Shown piece after piece: positions 24,536 to 33,532 of a DNA stretch of 45,243 nt; the first letter of the stretch is position 1; each line of letters begins with the position of its first letter. This DNA comes from Arthrobacter sp. H5 (lineage in GTDB: Bacteria; Actinomycetota; Actinomycetes; Actinomycetales; Micrococcaceae). A model generated the notes under the pieces. The model saw only the letters and a program-made list of their open reading frames with translations. It was not told the origin of the DNA and made no database searches. The DNA lies in the NCBI RefSeq assembly GCF_000520595.1, contig NZ_KI915026.1, positions 40,525 through 85,767 of the forward strand, read 5' to 3'. The translations under genes were made by a program, and so were the position numbers.

Positions 24536-24778
24536 ATGGAAGTCTTTTCGTCGGCGCTGCGGCATGACGTCGACCCAGAGGACATCCAGCACGCAATACG
24601 AAATGCGCTGGTTATCGACGAAGTCGACGACGACCCAATCCGATACTTGGTGCTGGGTCCGGACCGAACTGGGAAAATTCTCGAACTCGTGGTGATGGAC
24701 GGTTCGCGCGGACCTATCGTTATACACGCGATGCCCATGAGGGCTAAGTACCGGACTCTATTGGCGAGAGGAGAATAG
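24536..24778 (+). CDS. Probable toxin of a type II toxin-antitoxin pair, 80 aa
   Basis: A small 80-residue protein with the pattern helix (FSSALRHDVDPEDIQHAIRN), strands (RYLVLGPDRTGKILELVVMD, PIVIHAMPMR) and the end KYRTLLARG. The order and the HAMPMR/KYR ending recall BrnT/DUF4258-type RelE-fold toxins. The call rests mainly on position: it lies 2 bp before a ribbon-helix-helix antitoxin-like gene. TACGAT (24524-24529) is 7 nt before its ATG, so it is probably leaderless. Toxin-first order, as in BrnT-BrnA. Confidence 0.6.
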   Translation: MEVFSSALRHDVDPEDIQHAIRNALVIDEVDDDPIRYLVLGPDRTGKILELVVMDGSRGPIVIHAMPMRAKYRTLLARGE

Positions 24779-24780
24779 AA

Positions 24781-25053
24781 ATGCACACACATGGAACTAG
24801 GGCAGACGGCACTCCAATCACCGACGAGCTGGTGGGGAGGATGGCTGACGAGGCCGAGCAAGGCTATGACCCCAGCAAAATCCAGCGCAGACGGAGCGGC
24901 CGGCCCTTGATGGGCACTGCTGCTTCTTCAGTTGAGTCTGTCCGGCTGGATCCGGAGCTCAAACGAGCTCTCCTGCTTCGTGCAGCGGAAGAACACATTA
25001 GCGTCTCCGAGGCCATCCGCAGAGCGATCGGCCAGTATCTGCACGCCAGTTGA
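24781..25053 (+). CDS. Ribbon-helix-helix antitoxin-like protein, 90 aa
   Basis: The C-terminal part (about 50-88) is a ribbon-helix-helix DNA-binding domain: strand SVESVRLDPELK, helix RALLLRAAEEH, turn ISVS, helix EAIRRAIGQYL. The N-terminal half (ITDELVGRMADEAEQGYDPS, then KIQRRRSGRP) is polar and probably disordered until it wraps the toxin. AGGAG lies before the ATG, 2 bp after the upstream stop, so both are made from one leaderless mRNA. Expected to neutralise the upstream protein and repress the pair. Confidence 0.65.
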   Translation: MHTHGTRADGTPITDELVGRMADEAEQGYDPSKIQRRRSGRPLMGTAASSVESVRLDPELKRALLLRAAEEHISVSEAIRRAIGQYLHAS

Positions 25054-25069
25054 CCACCGCAAGGGAACA

Positions 25070-25185
25070 ATTTCCTGCCGGCCCATCCCGGCTGGCCGCG
25101 CTCCCTTGACTGTAAGCAGTTCGCCTACCCGCTCGGGATCCGCCCGCACCAACAGATCGTCGTCCTTCCTCAGGTGTTCACCCGG
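25070..25185 (-). pseudogene. TfoX N-terminal-like remnant
   Basis: Minus-strand reading gives DDDLLVRADPERVGELLTVK followed by GARPAGMGR, similar to the middle of TfoX_N-domain proteins (LLVRVDP...ARPAVM). Only about 35 codons are recognisable, with no start and no continuation, so this is gene debris. The 264-bp gap between the antitoxin and thioesterase genes holds nothing else coding. Confidence 0.35.
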
Positions 25186-25237
25186 CGGTAAGGACTATTC
25201 GCCGGGACCTCGTTTGAGAATCGGCTCCAGAAGGCCG

Positions 25238-25261
25238 AAACGGCGCAGCCAAACGCCGTTT
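25238..25261. terminator. Hairpin downstream of the thioesterase gene
   Basis: AAACGGCG and CGCCGTTT form an 8-bp perfect stem around an 8-nt loop, 57 bp beyond the end of the thioesterase gene (minus strand). There is no T-run, as is common for actinobacterial terminators. It could stop the thioesterase transcript or that of the opposing antitoxin gene. Confidence 0.4.
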
Positions 25262-25317
25262 GCGCCAAATCCGGCGATGATCGAATATGCGTTGAATCTC
25301 AGTGTCCTGACGGTCAG

Positions 25318-26274
25318 TCACCCAAGCAGGTGATTGGGCAGCCGGTTGCCCGGTGCCCGGCCCCGGATTTCCAGGAGTTTCCGCGCATGGGCTGCAAGCC
25401 GCCGGTCCTCATCGGAGCGTGGGTTCCAGGCCGGTACGGGAACCGCCGTTCCGCCCTCGTCCCGGGCGACCATCACAGTCAGACAGTACGTGGTCAGCTG
25501 CATCTCACCGTCCGTCGGCTTGCCGGACCTCACATGCACAGCAACGTGCATGCCCTTGTTTCCGGTGTAGACCAGCCGGGCGTCGACTTCCACCACATCG
25601 CCGATAAGCAGCGGCCGGTAGAACCTCACCCCGCCCGAGAAGACCGCCACCGTGTCCATGCCGCAGTACCGCGACGCGCATACATAAGCTGCCTCATCGA
25701 TCCAGTTCATCACCGTGCCGCCATGAACCTTCCCACCCCAGTTCACATCCGTGGGCGCCGCAAGGAACCGCAGGGTCACCTGTTCCGCGGTGCCCTCCGC
25801 CGTGTATTCCTGGCCGCGCATCGCCTCGACAATCTCCCCACGCACCGCGATGCGGGCTTCAGCCTCATCCCGTCGCCGGATATCCTCCGGCGACGACGGC
25901 ACATACGGCGGCACGGGCACAGGTTTGCCGTCCGGTCCCACCGCCACAAAGATCACCAGGCACTGACTGCGCATGGTGGCTTCTGCGGCCTGGACATCAC
26001 CCGAGGACACCGTTGTCTGGATGTGGAGGGATGATCGGCCTGTATAGACGATGGTCGCTTCCACCTCCACCATGTCCCCCACATTGACGGGGTCAGCGAA
26101 GTGGATGTTGCCCACATAGGCGGTCACGCAGTAGGACTTCGCCCACCCAACAGCTGCGGCATACGCCGCCTTGTCCACCCACTCAAGCACGGTGCCGGCG
26201 TCAACGGACCCGCTGTGGCCCAGGTCCGTAGGTGCGGCCAGAAAACGCAGTGTCACAGAGTTGGTCTGATTCAT
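25318..26274 (-). CDS. Acyl-CoA thioesterase with two hotdog domains, 318 aa
   Basis: Two tandem hotdog domains of the acyl-CoA hydrolase (BACH/ACOT) type, about 5-125 and 160-290. Each has VTLRFLAAPTD at its first strand and the catalytic-region helix: DAGTVLEWVDKAAYAAAVGW in the first, HGGTVMNWIDEAAYVCASRY in the second. The paired domains fold against each other; usually one Asp and one Asn from opposite subunits act. It splits fatty acyl-CoA to free acid and CoA in the cytoplasm. ATG 26274 is used; AATACT lies 6 nt upstream and there is no Shine-Dalgarno, so a leaderless mRNA is likely. The GTG at 26292 would add RNTGS without support. Confidence 0.88.
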   Translation of the reverse strand: MNQTNSVTLRFLAAPTDLGHSGSVDAGTVLEWVDKAAYAAAVGWAKSYCVTAYVGNIHFADPVNVGDMVEVEATIVYTGRSSLHIQTTVSSGDVQAAEATMRSQCLVIFVAVGPDGKPVPVPPYVPSSPEDIRRRDEAEARIAVRGEIVEAMRGQEYTAEGTAEQVTLRFLAAPTDVNWGGKVHGGTVMNWIDEAAYVCASRYCGMDTVAVFSGGVRFYRPLLIGDVVEVDARLVYTGNKGMHVAVHVRSGKPTDGEMQLTTYCLTVMVARDEGGTAVPVPAWNPRSDEDRRLAAHARKLLEIRGRAPGNRLPNHLLG

Positions 26275-26369
26275 GGAGCCAGTATTGCGCACCGGCGGGT
26301 CTGCCGCCGTCGTGCGTCATCCGGGTTGCCCATCTTGACGCACGCGGCGCGTCACACAATCGTTGAGGA

Positions 26370-27812
26370 ATGGAGTGGTTGAGTGACGTGCTCGACGCTG
26401 AAGGCTACGAAGTCGGGCGGCAGATCCTGCAGCGCGGGGTCGCAGCGGTCTACCTGATCGGGTTCCTCTCTGCCATTGCACAGTTTCCTGCGCTACTGGG
26501 CGAACACGGGCTGCTTCCGGCACCAAGGTTCCTTGCGCGTGCCGGCAAGCGCGCAGGCCCCACCCTGTTCCGCTGGCACTATTCCGACCGGCTGCTCCTG
26601 GCTGTGGCGTGGGCCGGAGCCGTGGTTTCGGCGATCCTCATCGCCGGGCTGCCGCAGTCCGGTCCGCCCTGGCTGCCGATGCTCGCGTTCCTGATGATCT
26701 GGGGCCTGTACCTTTCAATCGTGAACGTGGGACAGGCCTTCTATGGGTTCGGCTGGGAAAGCCTGCTCCTGGAGGCCGGGTTTCTGGTGGCGTTCCTGGG
26801 CTCCAACGAGGTGGCGCCGCCGTTCCTGGTGCTGCTGGCGATCCGGTGGCTGGTGTTCCGGCTGGAATTCGGTGCCGGGATGATCAAGATCCGCGGCGAC
26901 CGGTCCTGGCGCGATCTCACCGCCCTCTACTACCACCACGAAACACAGCCCATGCCCAGCCCGGCCAGCCGGTTCTTCCACCTGTTGCCCAAGCCGCTGC
27001 ACCGCATGGAGGTTGCCGGGAACCACTTCGCTCAGCTGGTGGTGCCGTTCTTCCTCTTCGCCCCGCAGCCGGTGGCGGGTACAGCCGCGGTGATCATCGT
27101 CGTCACTCAACTCTGGCTGGTCATTTCCGGAAACTTCGCCTGGTTGAACTGGATCAGCATTGTGCTGGCCTTCGCCGCTGTGCCGGATTCCTTCTACGCA
27201 ACAGCCGTCACGATCAATGTCACGTACGCACCCGCACCGGCGTGGTTCGCCGTCGTCGTCGTTCTCATGGCCCTGCTCGTCACCTACCTGAGCTGGCAGC
27301 CGCTGCGGAACCTGTTCGCACGGCGGCAGCTGATGAACGCGAGCTTCAACCGGTTCCATCTGTGCAACGCGTATGGTGCATTCGGCAGCGTGACCCGCGT
27401 CCGCTACGAGGTGATCATTGAAGGGACCATGGACGACGCCGGACCGGGCGCCCAATGGCGCGAGTACGAGTTCAAGGGCAAACCTGGTGATCCCTCGCGA
27501 CGGCCGCGGCAGTACGCTCCCTACCACCTGCGGCTGGACTGGATGATGTGGTTTCTCGCGTTGGGATCCGACGGCGGATGGTTCACGCCGCTGCTGGTGA
27601 AGCTTTTGCAGGCGGATCCGCGGATACTGAAGCTGCTGCGCAGCGATCCGTTCGACGGCGCCCGGCCACGGTATCTTCGGGCGCGGGTCTTCCATTACCG
27701 CTTCTCCGCGCGAGGCGAGAGGCGCACCACCGGGCTGTGGTGGGTCCGGGAGTCATCGGGAATGCTGGTGGATCCCGTGTCGCTGAATTCTGATCACAAT
27801 TCAACGCCCTAG
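26370..27812 (+). CDS. Lipase maturation factor (LMF1-like) membrane protein, 480 aa
   Basis: A polytopic membrane protein of the lipase maturation factor family. There are roughly eight hydrophobic segments between residues 20 and 315, with the family-specific stretch [40 protein letters not shown] and the NHFAQL motif. A soluble C-terminal beta-rich domain follows ([27 protein letters not shown], then [25 protein letters not shown]). In animals LMF1 helps lipases fold in the ER; the bacterial role is unknown, possibly in export or folding of secreted enzymes. Its last 4 bp overlap the convergent aldo/keto reductase remnant. Confidence 0.88.
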   Translation: MEWLSDVLDAEGYEVGRQILQRGVAAVYLIGFLSAIAQFPALLGEHGLLPAPRFLARAGKRAGPTLFRWHYSDRLLLAVAWAGAVVSAILIAGLPQSGPPWLPMLAFLMIWGLYLSIVNVGQAFYGFGWESLLLEAGFLVAFLGSNEVAPPFLVLLAIRWLVFRLEFGAGMIKIRGDRSWRDLTALYYHHETQPMPSPASRFFHLLPKPLHRMEVAGNHFAQLVVPFFLFAPQPVAGTAAVIIVVTQLWLVISGNFAWLNWISIVLAFAAVPDSFYATAVTINVTYAPAPAWFAVVVVLMALLVTYLSWQPLRNLFARRQLMNASFNRFHLCNAYGAFGSVTRVRYEVIIEGTMDDAGPGAQWREYEFKGKPGDPSRRPRQYAPYHLRLDWMMWFLALGSDGGWFTPLLVKLLQADPRILKLLRSDPFDGARPRYLRARVFHYRFSARGERRTTGLWWVRESSGMLVDPVSLNSDHNSTP

Positions 27813-28481
27813 GAATCAAGCGTCAGTAGTTCTTCATGGGACAGGTGGAGGGCAGCCGCCGCGACGTTCGCCCGAAGGTGAGTGACGCTGCCCGTCCCGG
27901 GGATTGGGACGACGGGCACTCCATGTACCTGTTGTCGATGATGCACCCAGGCCAATGCGATTTGCCCCGGTGCGGCCTCGTGCGCAGCGGCGACTTCCTC
28001 CAACGCAGCGGTCCGCGCGGCTGTGGCTCCCACACGATGAAGCAGTCCGTGACCGGCCGGAGAGTGGGCAACCACCACTACGCCGAGGGCGGCCGCCGCG
28101 GGAAGCAATTGCCGTTCGATGCTGCGCTCCGTCAGCGACCACTGCTCCTGCAATGCAGCGACCGGGTGGACAGCGTGGGCGCGGTGAAGGTCCTCGGCGG
28201 TCACGTTCGACAGGCCAATCGCACGGACTTTGCCCTGTTTGACCAGTTCGGCCATGGCTCCCACGGTTTCCTCGATCGGTGTGCCCTCGCTTCGATGGTG
28301 CAGGTAATACAAGTCGATCACGTCGACACCGAGCCTTCGCAGGCTTGCCTCACACGCCTACGGGATCGCGGTCAGGCCGGCCAGCCGATTTATCGCTCAG
28401 CCTCATTGCACCGAATCCCTGACGCCCGAAATCATCCGGGCCCAAAGCTGGGCGTAATCCATTCGTCTCTACAGGCGTCAT
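27809..28481 (-). pseudogene. Aldo/keto reductase with an internal deletion
   Basis: The C-terminal two thirds are intact: from [20 protein letters not shown] through [11 protein letters not shown] and [20 protein letters not shown] to [18 protein letters not shown]. Upstream in another frame, ATG 28481 begins a normal-looking N-terminus ending in GPDDFGRQGFGAMRLS; it then reads AGRPD, shifts frame and meets TGA near 28353. The ACEASL frame itself meets TAG at 28358-28360. About 70-80 residues usual in the family are missing between MRLS and GRPD, including the segment with the catalytic Asp and Tyr. So it is a deletion plus frameshift, not a sequencing slip. A GTG at 28321 could start a fragment, but it would lack the active site. 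Confidence 0.75.
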
Positions 28482-28847
28482 GACCCACACGCTATATCTT
28501 CAACCACAGTTGAGGTCCAGTCATGAGTGCGGCAGTACACAAGCTTCGCGGAGCTACGGCGGATGGTGACGGCAACATCAGCGACGTTCCGGCAAGCCAT
28601 CAATCCGGGTGGAGTCAAGGCCACAAGGGGTACCGGAAAGCCCCTCCGCCTCGACCACCCGCGGACACAATCCTGCAGGTTTCTATGGGCGAGTGCACCA
28701 CACTCCCGCTTGTTTCCGGGGTTGGGAGGCGCCGTCGTCGTCGTTCATGCCCAGAAAGTGCAGGATCCGGTCCGCACGCACGCACGCACGCACGCACCCA
28801 GAACAGTCAGCGCGCACCGCAGCTCCCGCAAGCGAGTAGACGAAAGA
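28482..28847. other. Gene-free stretch between the reductase remnant and a hairpin
   Basis: Several frames stay open on the plus strand (from 28523 and 28527), but they show no domain, no Shine-Dalgarno and the arginine/proline-rich composition typical of high-GC shadow frames. I see no RNA gene here. The only structure is a tetranucleotide repeat (28774-28797). Confidence 0.5.
28774..28797. repeat. Six tandem copies of GCAC
   Basis: Six uninterrupted GCAC units (24 bp) in the non-coding stretch. Such tetranucleotide runs can change length by slippage; no gene is read through it, so no phase-variable product is apparent. Confidence 0.85.
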
Positions 28848-28879
28848 GCTCCCATCCGGCACCGAAGCCGGACGGGAGC
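28848..28879. terminator. Strong hairpin after the lipoprotein gene
   Basis: GCTCCCATCCGGC pairs with GCCGGACGGGAGC: a 13-bp stem with one mismatch and the loop ACCGAA. On the minus strand it is followed by CTCTTTCG, a weak T-tract, 18 bp beyond the lipoprotein stop codon. This is a probable intrinsic terminator for that gene. Confidence 0.7.
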
Positions 28880-28896
28880 CCTAACGCAGAAAGCCG

Positions 28897-29490
28897 CTAC
28901 TCTGCAGCGGGCAGTTCCACGTCTGGTGTTTCCTCCAGAGAGGTTGCCTTCCAGGCGCCGTCAGCGTAGACGACGGTGGCCGAGTAGATGGAGCCTGCTG
29001 GGTCAAACGGGCGGGTTTCGTGTACTTCACCGGCCTCGTTGAAGGAGGTGTAGGGATCAGGGTTGACTGGGATCAGCGCCTCAACTTCGGCGCCCTCCAC
29101 AACCTCTTCTGCGGGGGTGGTGATGATGATCTGCTTGACCTTCGGCTGTCCGCCGAGGACCCAGCCGCCGTCGTCGTACATGGCCTTGAACGCCTCGGCA
29201 TCGGACACCGCAGCATCAGCGCCGTCGAGAATGGCCAGCAGCGGCTCGGCGTCGCCGGTTTGCTGCGTGTAGGACTTCAGCTCGAAGACGTGGTGAAGGA
29301 ACGCCTTTGCGCCATCAGCGGTGGCTTCGCTCATGAGGTCATTGGTGGCGGGAGCGGAGACGTTCTGCGCGGGAGCCGTTGAGCTCGCAGGCGTGGGCGC
29401 GGCCTCTGAGGGGGCGGCGGACGACTCGGTGGATTCGCCGCACCCGGTGAGGGCAGCGAGGGCGACAGCGGCGATGGCCGCGACTTTCAT
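28897..29490 (-). CDS. Secreted lipoprotein, DUF6318-like, 197 aa
   Basis: A type II signal peptide MKVAAIAAVALAALTGC with lipobox LTGC (acylated Cys at about 17), followed by a Ser/Ala/Pro-rich linker (ESSAAPSEAAPTPASSTAPA) of about 40 residues and a globular domain with AKAFLHHVFELKSYTQQTGD, FKAMYDDGGWVLGG and YADGAWKATSLEE. The domain resembles DUF6318 lipoproteins of Micrococcaceae; function unknown, anchored on the outer face of the membrane. ATG 29490 is used; TTG codons at 29499 and 29511 would lengthen the n-region and cannot be excluded. A strong hairpin follows. Confidence 0.8.
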   Translation of the reverse strand: MKVAAIAAVALAALTGCGESTESSAAPSEAAPTPASSTAPAQNVSAPATNDLMSEATADGAKAFLHHVFELKSYTQQTGDAEPLLAILDGADAAVSDAEAFKAMYDDGGWVLGGQPKVKQIIITTPAEEVVEGAEVEALIPVNPDPYTSFNEAGEVHETRPFDPAGSIYSATVVYADGAWKATSLEETPDVELPAAE

Positions 29491-29765
29491 GATCTTCAAG
29501 GTGTTCCCCAACGATAGTGAGTTGCATGGCGCCCGTAATGACGGCCTGCGCGTCCAATCCTAGCCGTGGCCTTAGGCAACAAGAGACTCAGAACCCTGAC
29601 TGTGCGCGAGATCACAGGATGACCCCGGCTGGTGAGAATCCTCCTTTCGGCTGATAGACGGACCTGAATCCCGGGCATACGCTGAAGTGCGGTCTTCCCG
29701 CGGCCCATCCGGCTGCCCCTCAAGAGGACCGAGCTCCTGTCAGCCCGCAATTCGAGGAACCGGCA

Positions 29766-31499
29766 ATGCTGATCAAATTGGTCCGCCACTATCTGCGGCC
29801 CTATTCCCGTCTGGTCCTGGCAGTAGTGGTCCTGCAGTTGGCAGCAACCATTGCCGCACTGTATCTCCCCAGCCTGAACGCCCAGATCATCGACGAGGGC
29901 GTGGCTCAAGGCGATACCGGGTACATCTGGGATACCGGGATGACGATGCTCGGCGTGAGCCTGATCCAGGTGGCAGCCGCAATCGCGGCGGTCTACTTCG
30001 GTTCAAAGGCGGCCATGGCGGTGGGTAGGGACGTGCGCAAGTCCGTCTTCCACAAGGTCTCCGGCTTCTCGGCGCAGGAGGTCAACGAATTTGGGGCGCC
30101 GAGCCTGATTACCCGCGGCACCAATGATGTGCAGCAGGTACAGATGCTCGTGCTGCTGGGGCTGAACTTCATGGTTGCCGCTCCCATCATGTGCATCGGC
30201 GGAATCTTCATGGCGGTGCGCGAGGACCTGGAGCTCTCCTGGCTGGTGTGGGTGTCCGTTCCCGCCCTGTTTGTGGTTGTTGGCTTCCTGGTCTGGCGGT
30301 TGATGCCGCTGTTCCGCACCATGCAGGTGAAGATCGATAACATCAACGGCGTTCTACGGGAGCAGATCACCGGCATCCGCGTGGTGCGGGCCTTTGTCCG
30401 CGAACCGTTTGAAGCCCAGCGGTTCGGCAAGGCAAACAGGGAGCTGACGGACGTGTCGCTGGCAGTCGGTGCGCTCTTTGTGCTGATGTTCCCGGCCATC
30501 GGAATGATCCTGCACCTGGCGACAGCCGCGGTGCTGTGGTTCGGCGGGCTGCGGGTGGACGCCGGAGAAATGCAGGTCGGTGCGCTCACGGCGTTCCTGC
30601 AATACCTGTTGCAGATCCTGGTGGCGGTCATGATGGGCACCTTCATGGCAATGATGATTCCCCGCGCCGCAGTCTGTGCCGAGCGCATCAGCGAAGTGCT
30701 GGACATCCAACCCTCCATCCACGAGCCAGTTCAGCCACAGCAGCCGGCGGATAAGGCCGGCGTGGTCGAGTTCCGCAATGTCACCTTCGCGTATCCGGGC
30801 GCTGAGGCGCCGGTGCTCAACGATGTCAGTTTCATCGCCCGGCCCGGGCAGACCACCGCAATTGTGGGCAGTACCGGTTCGGGAAAGAGCACGCTGATTT
30901 CCATGCTGCCCCGGCTTTTCGACGTGGGCGGCGGCCAGGTCATGCTCGACGGCGTTCCTGTCACCGAGATGGCGCGCCATGACATCACTGAGCGTGTGGC
31001 GCTGGTCCCCCAGCGGCCATACCTGTTTTCCGGCACCATTGCCCACAACCTGCGGTTCGGGAATCCGGACGCGTACGACGACGACCTGTGGGAAGCGCTC
31101 ACAGTGGCCCAGGGCGCGGATTTTGTCCAAGCCAAGGAGCACGGTCTGAATGCGGCGGTTTCGCAGGGCGGCACCAACGTCTCCGGAGGGCAGCGCCAGC
31201 GGCTCTGCATTGCGCGGGCATTGGTGGCCAAGCCCAAGGTCTACCTCTTTGACGACTCATTCTCCGCGCTGGACGTGGCCACCGATGCGCGGCTGCGTGC
31301 GGCGCTGAAGGACAAAACCAGGGATTCGACGGTGATCATCGTGGCACAGCGCGTCGCCACGATCATCAACGCCGACCAGATCCTGGTCATGGAGCACGGC
31401 CAGATAGTGGCGCGGGGTACGCATGAGCAATTGCTGGAGACCTCACCCACCTACCAGGAGATCGTTGAATCACAGACCACGGCGGAGGAGGTGGCATGA
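29766..31499 (+). CDS. ABC exporter half-transporter A (degenerate Walker B), 577 aa
   Basis: One half of a heterodimeric type IV ABC exporter. The transmembrane domain (about 10-310, six helices) is followed by the nucleotide-binding domain: Walker A GSTGSGKST near 367, signature VSGGQRQ near 472, Walker B VYLFDDSFSALD near 492-503, and the switch His replaced by Gln in IIVAQRVATI. The catalytic Glu after Walker B is Asp here, and with the Gln switch this marks its own ATP site as the non-catalytic one, as in TM287/288, LmrCD and TmrAB. GAGGAA precedes the ATG. It overlaps the partner gene by 4 bp. Likely drug or lipid export. Confidence 0.9.
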   Translation: MLIKLVRHYLRPYSRLVLAVVVLQLAATIAALYLPSLNAQIIDEGVAQGDTGYIWDTGMTMLGVSLIQVAAAIAAVYFGSKAAMAVGRDVRKSVFHKVSGFSAQEVNEFGAPSLITRGTNDVQQVQMLVLLGLNFMVAAPIMCIGGIFMAVREDLELSWLVWVSVPALFVVVGFLVWRLMPLFRTMQVKIDNINGVLREQITGIRVVRAFVREPFEAQRFGKANRELTDVSLAVGALFVLMFPAIGMILHLATAAVLWFGGLRVDAGEMQVGALTAFLQYLLQILVAVMMGTFMAMMIPRAAVCAERISEVLDIQPSIHEPVQPQQPADKAGVVEFRNVTFAYPGAEAPVLNDVSFIARPGQTTAIVGSTGSGKSTLISMLPRLFDVGGGQVMLDGVPVTEMARHDITERVALVPQRPYLFSGTIAHNLRFGNPDAYDDDLWEALTVAQGADFVQAKEHGLNAAVSQGGTNVSGGQRQRLCIARALVAKPKVYLFDDSFSALDVATDARLRAALKDKTRDSTVIIVAQRVATIINADQILVMEHGQIVARGTHEQLLETSPTYQEIVESQTTAEEVA

Positions 31500-33532
31500 G
31501 CAGGAACAAGGGTGCCAAGCCTGATACCGGCCCGGCCATTGATCCGGTAGTGGCGCCCACTCCCGGTGCGGCGGCCGACGCTGAAGCGCAGGTCCTTGAG
31601 GAGAAATACCAGCCCACCGAGGCCGACGGCGATATGTTCGGCGGTGCGCCGGCCAAGAAGGCGAAGCAGTTCTGGCCTGCCGCCAAGCGGCTCTTCGGGC
31701 TGCTGAAACCGGAGAAGGCAGCCATTGCGGTGGTGCTCGCGATGGTGGTGATCGCCGTCGTGCTCAATGTCATTGCGCCGCGCGTACTCGGCAACGCGAT
31801 GGACGTGATCTTCAACGGTGTCATCAGCCAGGACCTGCCGGCCGGCGCCAGCCAGGAGCAGGTGATTGAGGGTCTGCGCGCGGAGGGGGAGGATCAGTTC
31901 GCCGATTTGCTCTCCGGCATGGAACTCACGCCGGGGGCCGGGATCGACTTCATGCTGTTGGGAAGGCTGATCGCCATTGTCCTGGTTATGTACCTGGTCT
32001 CCTCCCTGTTCATGTGGCTGCAGGGCTACTACCTGAACAAGGTGGTCATGCGCGTGGTCTACAACCTGCGCCGCGACGTCGAAGCCAAGCTGAACCGGCT
32101 GCCGTTGAACTACTTCGATACCCGGCAGCGCGGCGACCTGCTCTCCCGCGTGACCAACGACGTCGACAATGTCCAGCAGGCGCTGCAGCAGGCATTCGCT
32201 CAGCTGATCATGTCGGCGCTGAGCCTGATCGGCATCACCGTGATGATGTTCCTGGTCTCCTGGCAGTTGGCGTTGATTGCACTCATAGCCCTGCCGCTGT
32301 CAGCCGCGGGTGCCGGGCTGATCGGCGTGCGCAGCCAGAAGCTGTTCGCTGCTCAATGGAAGAACACCGGGCAGCTCAACGGCCATATTGAAGAGTCCTT
32401 CAGCGGGCATGACCTGGTCCGGGTATTCGGACGCGAGAAGGAATCGCTGGCCCAGTTCGACGAGAAGAATGAGGAGCTGTACAAGGCATCCTTCGGTGCC
32501 CAGTTTGTCTCCGGAATGATCATGCCGGTCATGCAGTTCATCTCCTACCTCTCCTACGTGGGGATCGCCGTGGTGGGCGGCCTGCGGGTGGCCTCCGGTT
32601 CCATGACGCTGGGCGATGCGACGGCGTTTATCCAGTACTCCCGCGAGTTCAACCAGCCGCTGAGCCAGATGGCGGGCATGGCCAACATGCTGCAGTCCGG
32701 GGTTGCCTCGGCCGAGCGGGTGTTTGAACTGCTCGACGCCGAGGAGCAGGAGCCGGACACCGCCACCACATCACTGCCGGCCAAGACGGACGGACACGTA
32801 GAGTTTGAGCGCGTCACCTTCAGCTATACCCCCGACAAGCCGCTGATCGAGGATCTCTCCTTCGCCGCCAAACCCGGGGAAACTGTTGCCATTGTGGGCC
32901 CCACCGGTGCAGGCAAAACCACGCTGGTGAACCTGGTGATGCGCTTCTACGAATTGAATTCCGGGCGGATCACCGTGGACGGTGTGGACATCACGCAAAT
33001 CAGCCGGGCCGAGTTGCGGTCCCGGGTGGGCATGGTGCTGCAGGACGCCTGGCTGTTTGGCGGTTCCATCTACGAGAACATCCGCTACGGCAACCTGGAT
33101 GCCACGGAGGAGCAGGTCATGGAGGCGGCGAAGGCCACCTTCGTGGACCGTTTTGTGCGCGCACTTCCAGACGGCTATGACACGGTGATCGACGAAACGG
33201 GCAACAACGTCAGCGCGGGCGAGAAGCAGCTCATCACCATTGCCCGGGCATTCCTGGCCAACCCGTCGCTGCTGATCCTGGACGAGGCCACCAGTTCGGT
33301 GGATACCCGGACCGAGCTGTTGGTGCAGCACGCCATGGCAGCCCTGCGCACTGAGCGGACCAGCTTTGTCATCGCGCACCGGCTCTCCACCATCCGCGAT
33401 GCGGATACCATCCTGATGATGGAGGATGGCCGGATTGTGGAGCAGGGCAGCCACGCTGAACTGCTCGAGGCACAGGGCGCCTACTACCGGCTTTACATGT
33501 CCCAATTCGCGGCCGCGGCTGACCCTGTTTGA
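31496..33532 (+). CDS. ABC exporter half-transporter B (degenerate signature), 678 aa
   Basis: Partner of the upstream half-transporter. A charged, disordered N-terminal extension of about 60 residues (KYQPTEADGDMFGGAPAKKA) precedes six membrane helices, with a long acidic loop between the first two (QDLPAGASQEQVIEGLRAEG). NBD: Walker A GPTGAGKTT near 469, signature VSAGEKQ near 572 instead of LSGGQ, Walker B LLILDEATSSVD with the catalytic Glu, and H-switch IAHRLSTI intact. Its Walker motifs plus the good VSGGQ of the partner form the working ATP site, while its VSAGE plus the partner's DD form the degenerate one. Its last 40 bp overlap the convergent AlkD-like gene. Confidence 0.9.
   Translation: MSRNKGAKPDTGPAIDPVVAPTPGAAADAEAQVLEEKYQPTEADGDMFGGAPAKKAKQFWPAAKRLFGLLKPEKAAIAVVLAMVVIAVVLNVIAPRVLGNAMDVIFNGVISQDLPAGASQEQVIEGLRAEGEDQFADLLSGMELTPGAGIDFMLLGRLIAIVLVMYLVSSLFMWLQGYYLNKVVMRVVYNLRRDVEAKLNRLPLNYFDTRQRGDLLSRVTNDVDNVQQALQQAFAQLIMSALSLIGITVMMFLVSWQLALIALIALPLSAAGAGLIGVRSQKLFAAQWKNTGQLNGHIEESFSGHDLVRVFGREKESLAQFDEKNEELYKASFGAQFVSGMIMPVMQFISYLSYVGIAVVGGLRVASGSMTLGDATAFIQYSREFNQPLSQMAGMANMLQSGVASAERVFELLDAEEQEPDTATTSLPAKTDGHVEFERVTFSYTPDKPLIEDLSFAAKPGETVAIVGPTGAGKTTLVNLVMRFYELNSGRITVDGVDITQISRAELRSRVGMVLQDAWLFGGSIYENIRYGNLDATEEQVMEAAKATFVDRFVRALPDGYDTVIDETGNNVSAGEKQLITIARAFLANPSLLILDEATSSVDTRTELLVQHAMAALRTERTSFVIAHRLSTIRDADTILMMEDGRIVEQGSHAELLEAQGAYYRLYMSQFAAAADPV

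Noticed and set aside
26715-27695. 326-codon frame on the minus strand opposite the lipase maturation factor
   Set aside because: Low-complexity His/Gln/Glu-rich composition and no domain; it mirrors the codon pattern of the real gene.
28774-28797. GCAC tandem repeat as part of a CRISPR array or phase-variable gene
   Set aside because: Units are only 4 bp without spacers, and no credible gene reads through it. No CRISPR array or cas gene was seen anywhere in the window.
28523-29042. Overlapping open frames of 148-171 codons on the plus strand
   Set aside because: Composition is Arg/Pro/Ser-rich as in shadow frames, no domain is recognisable, and their 3' parts run antisense through the lipoprotein gene.
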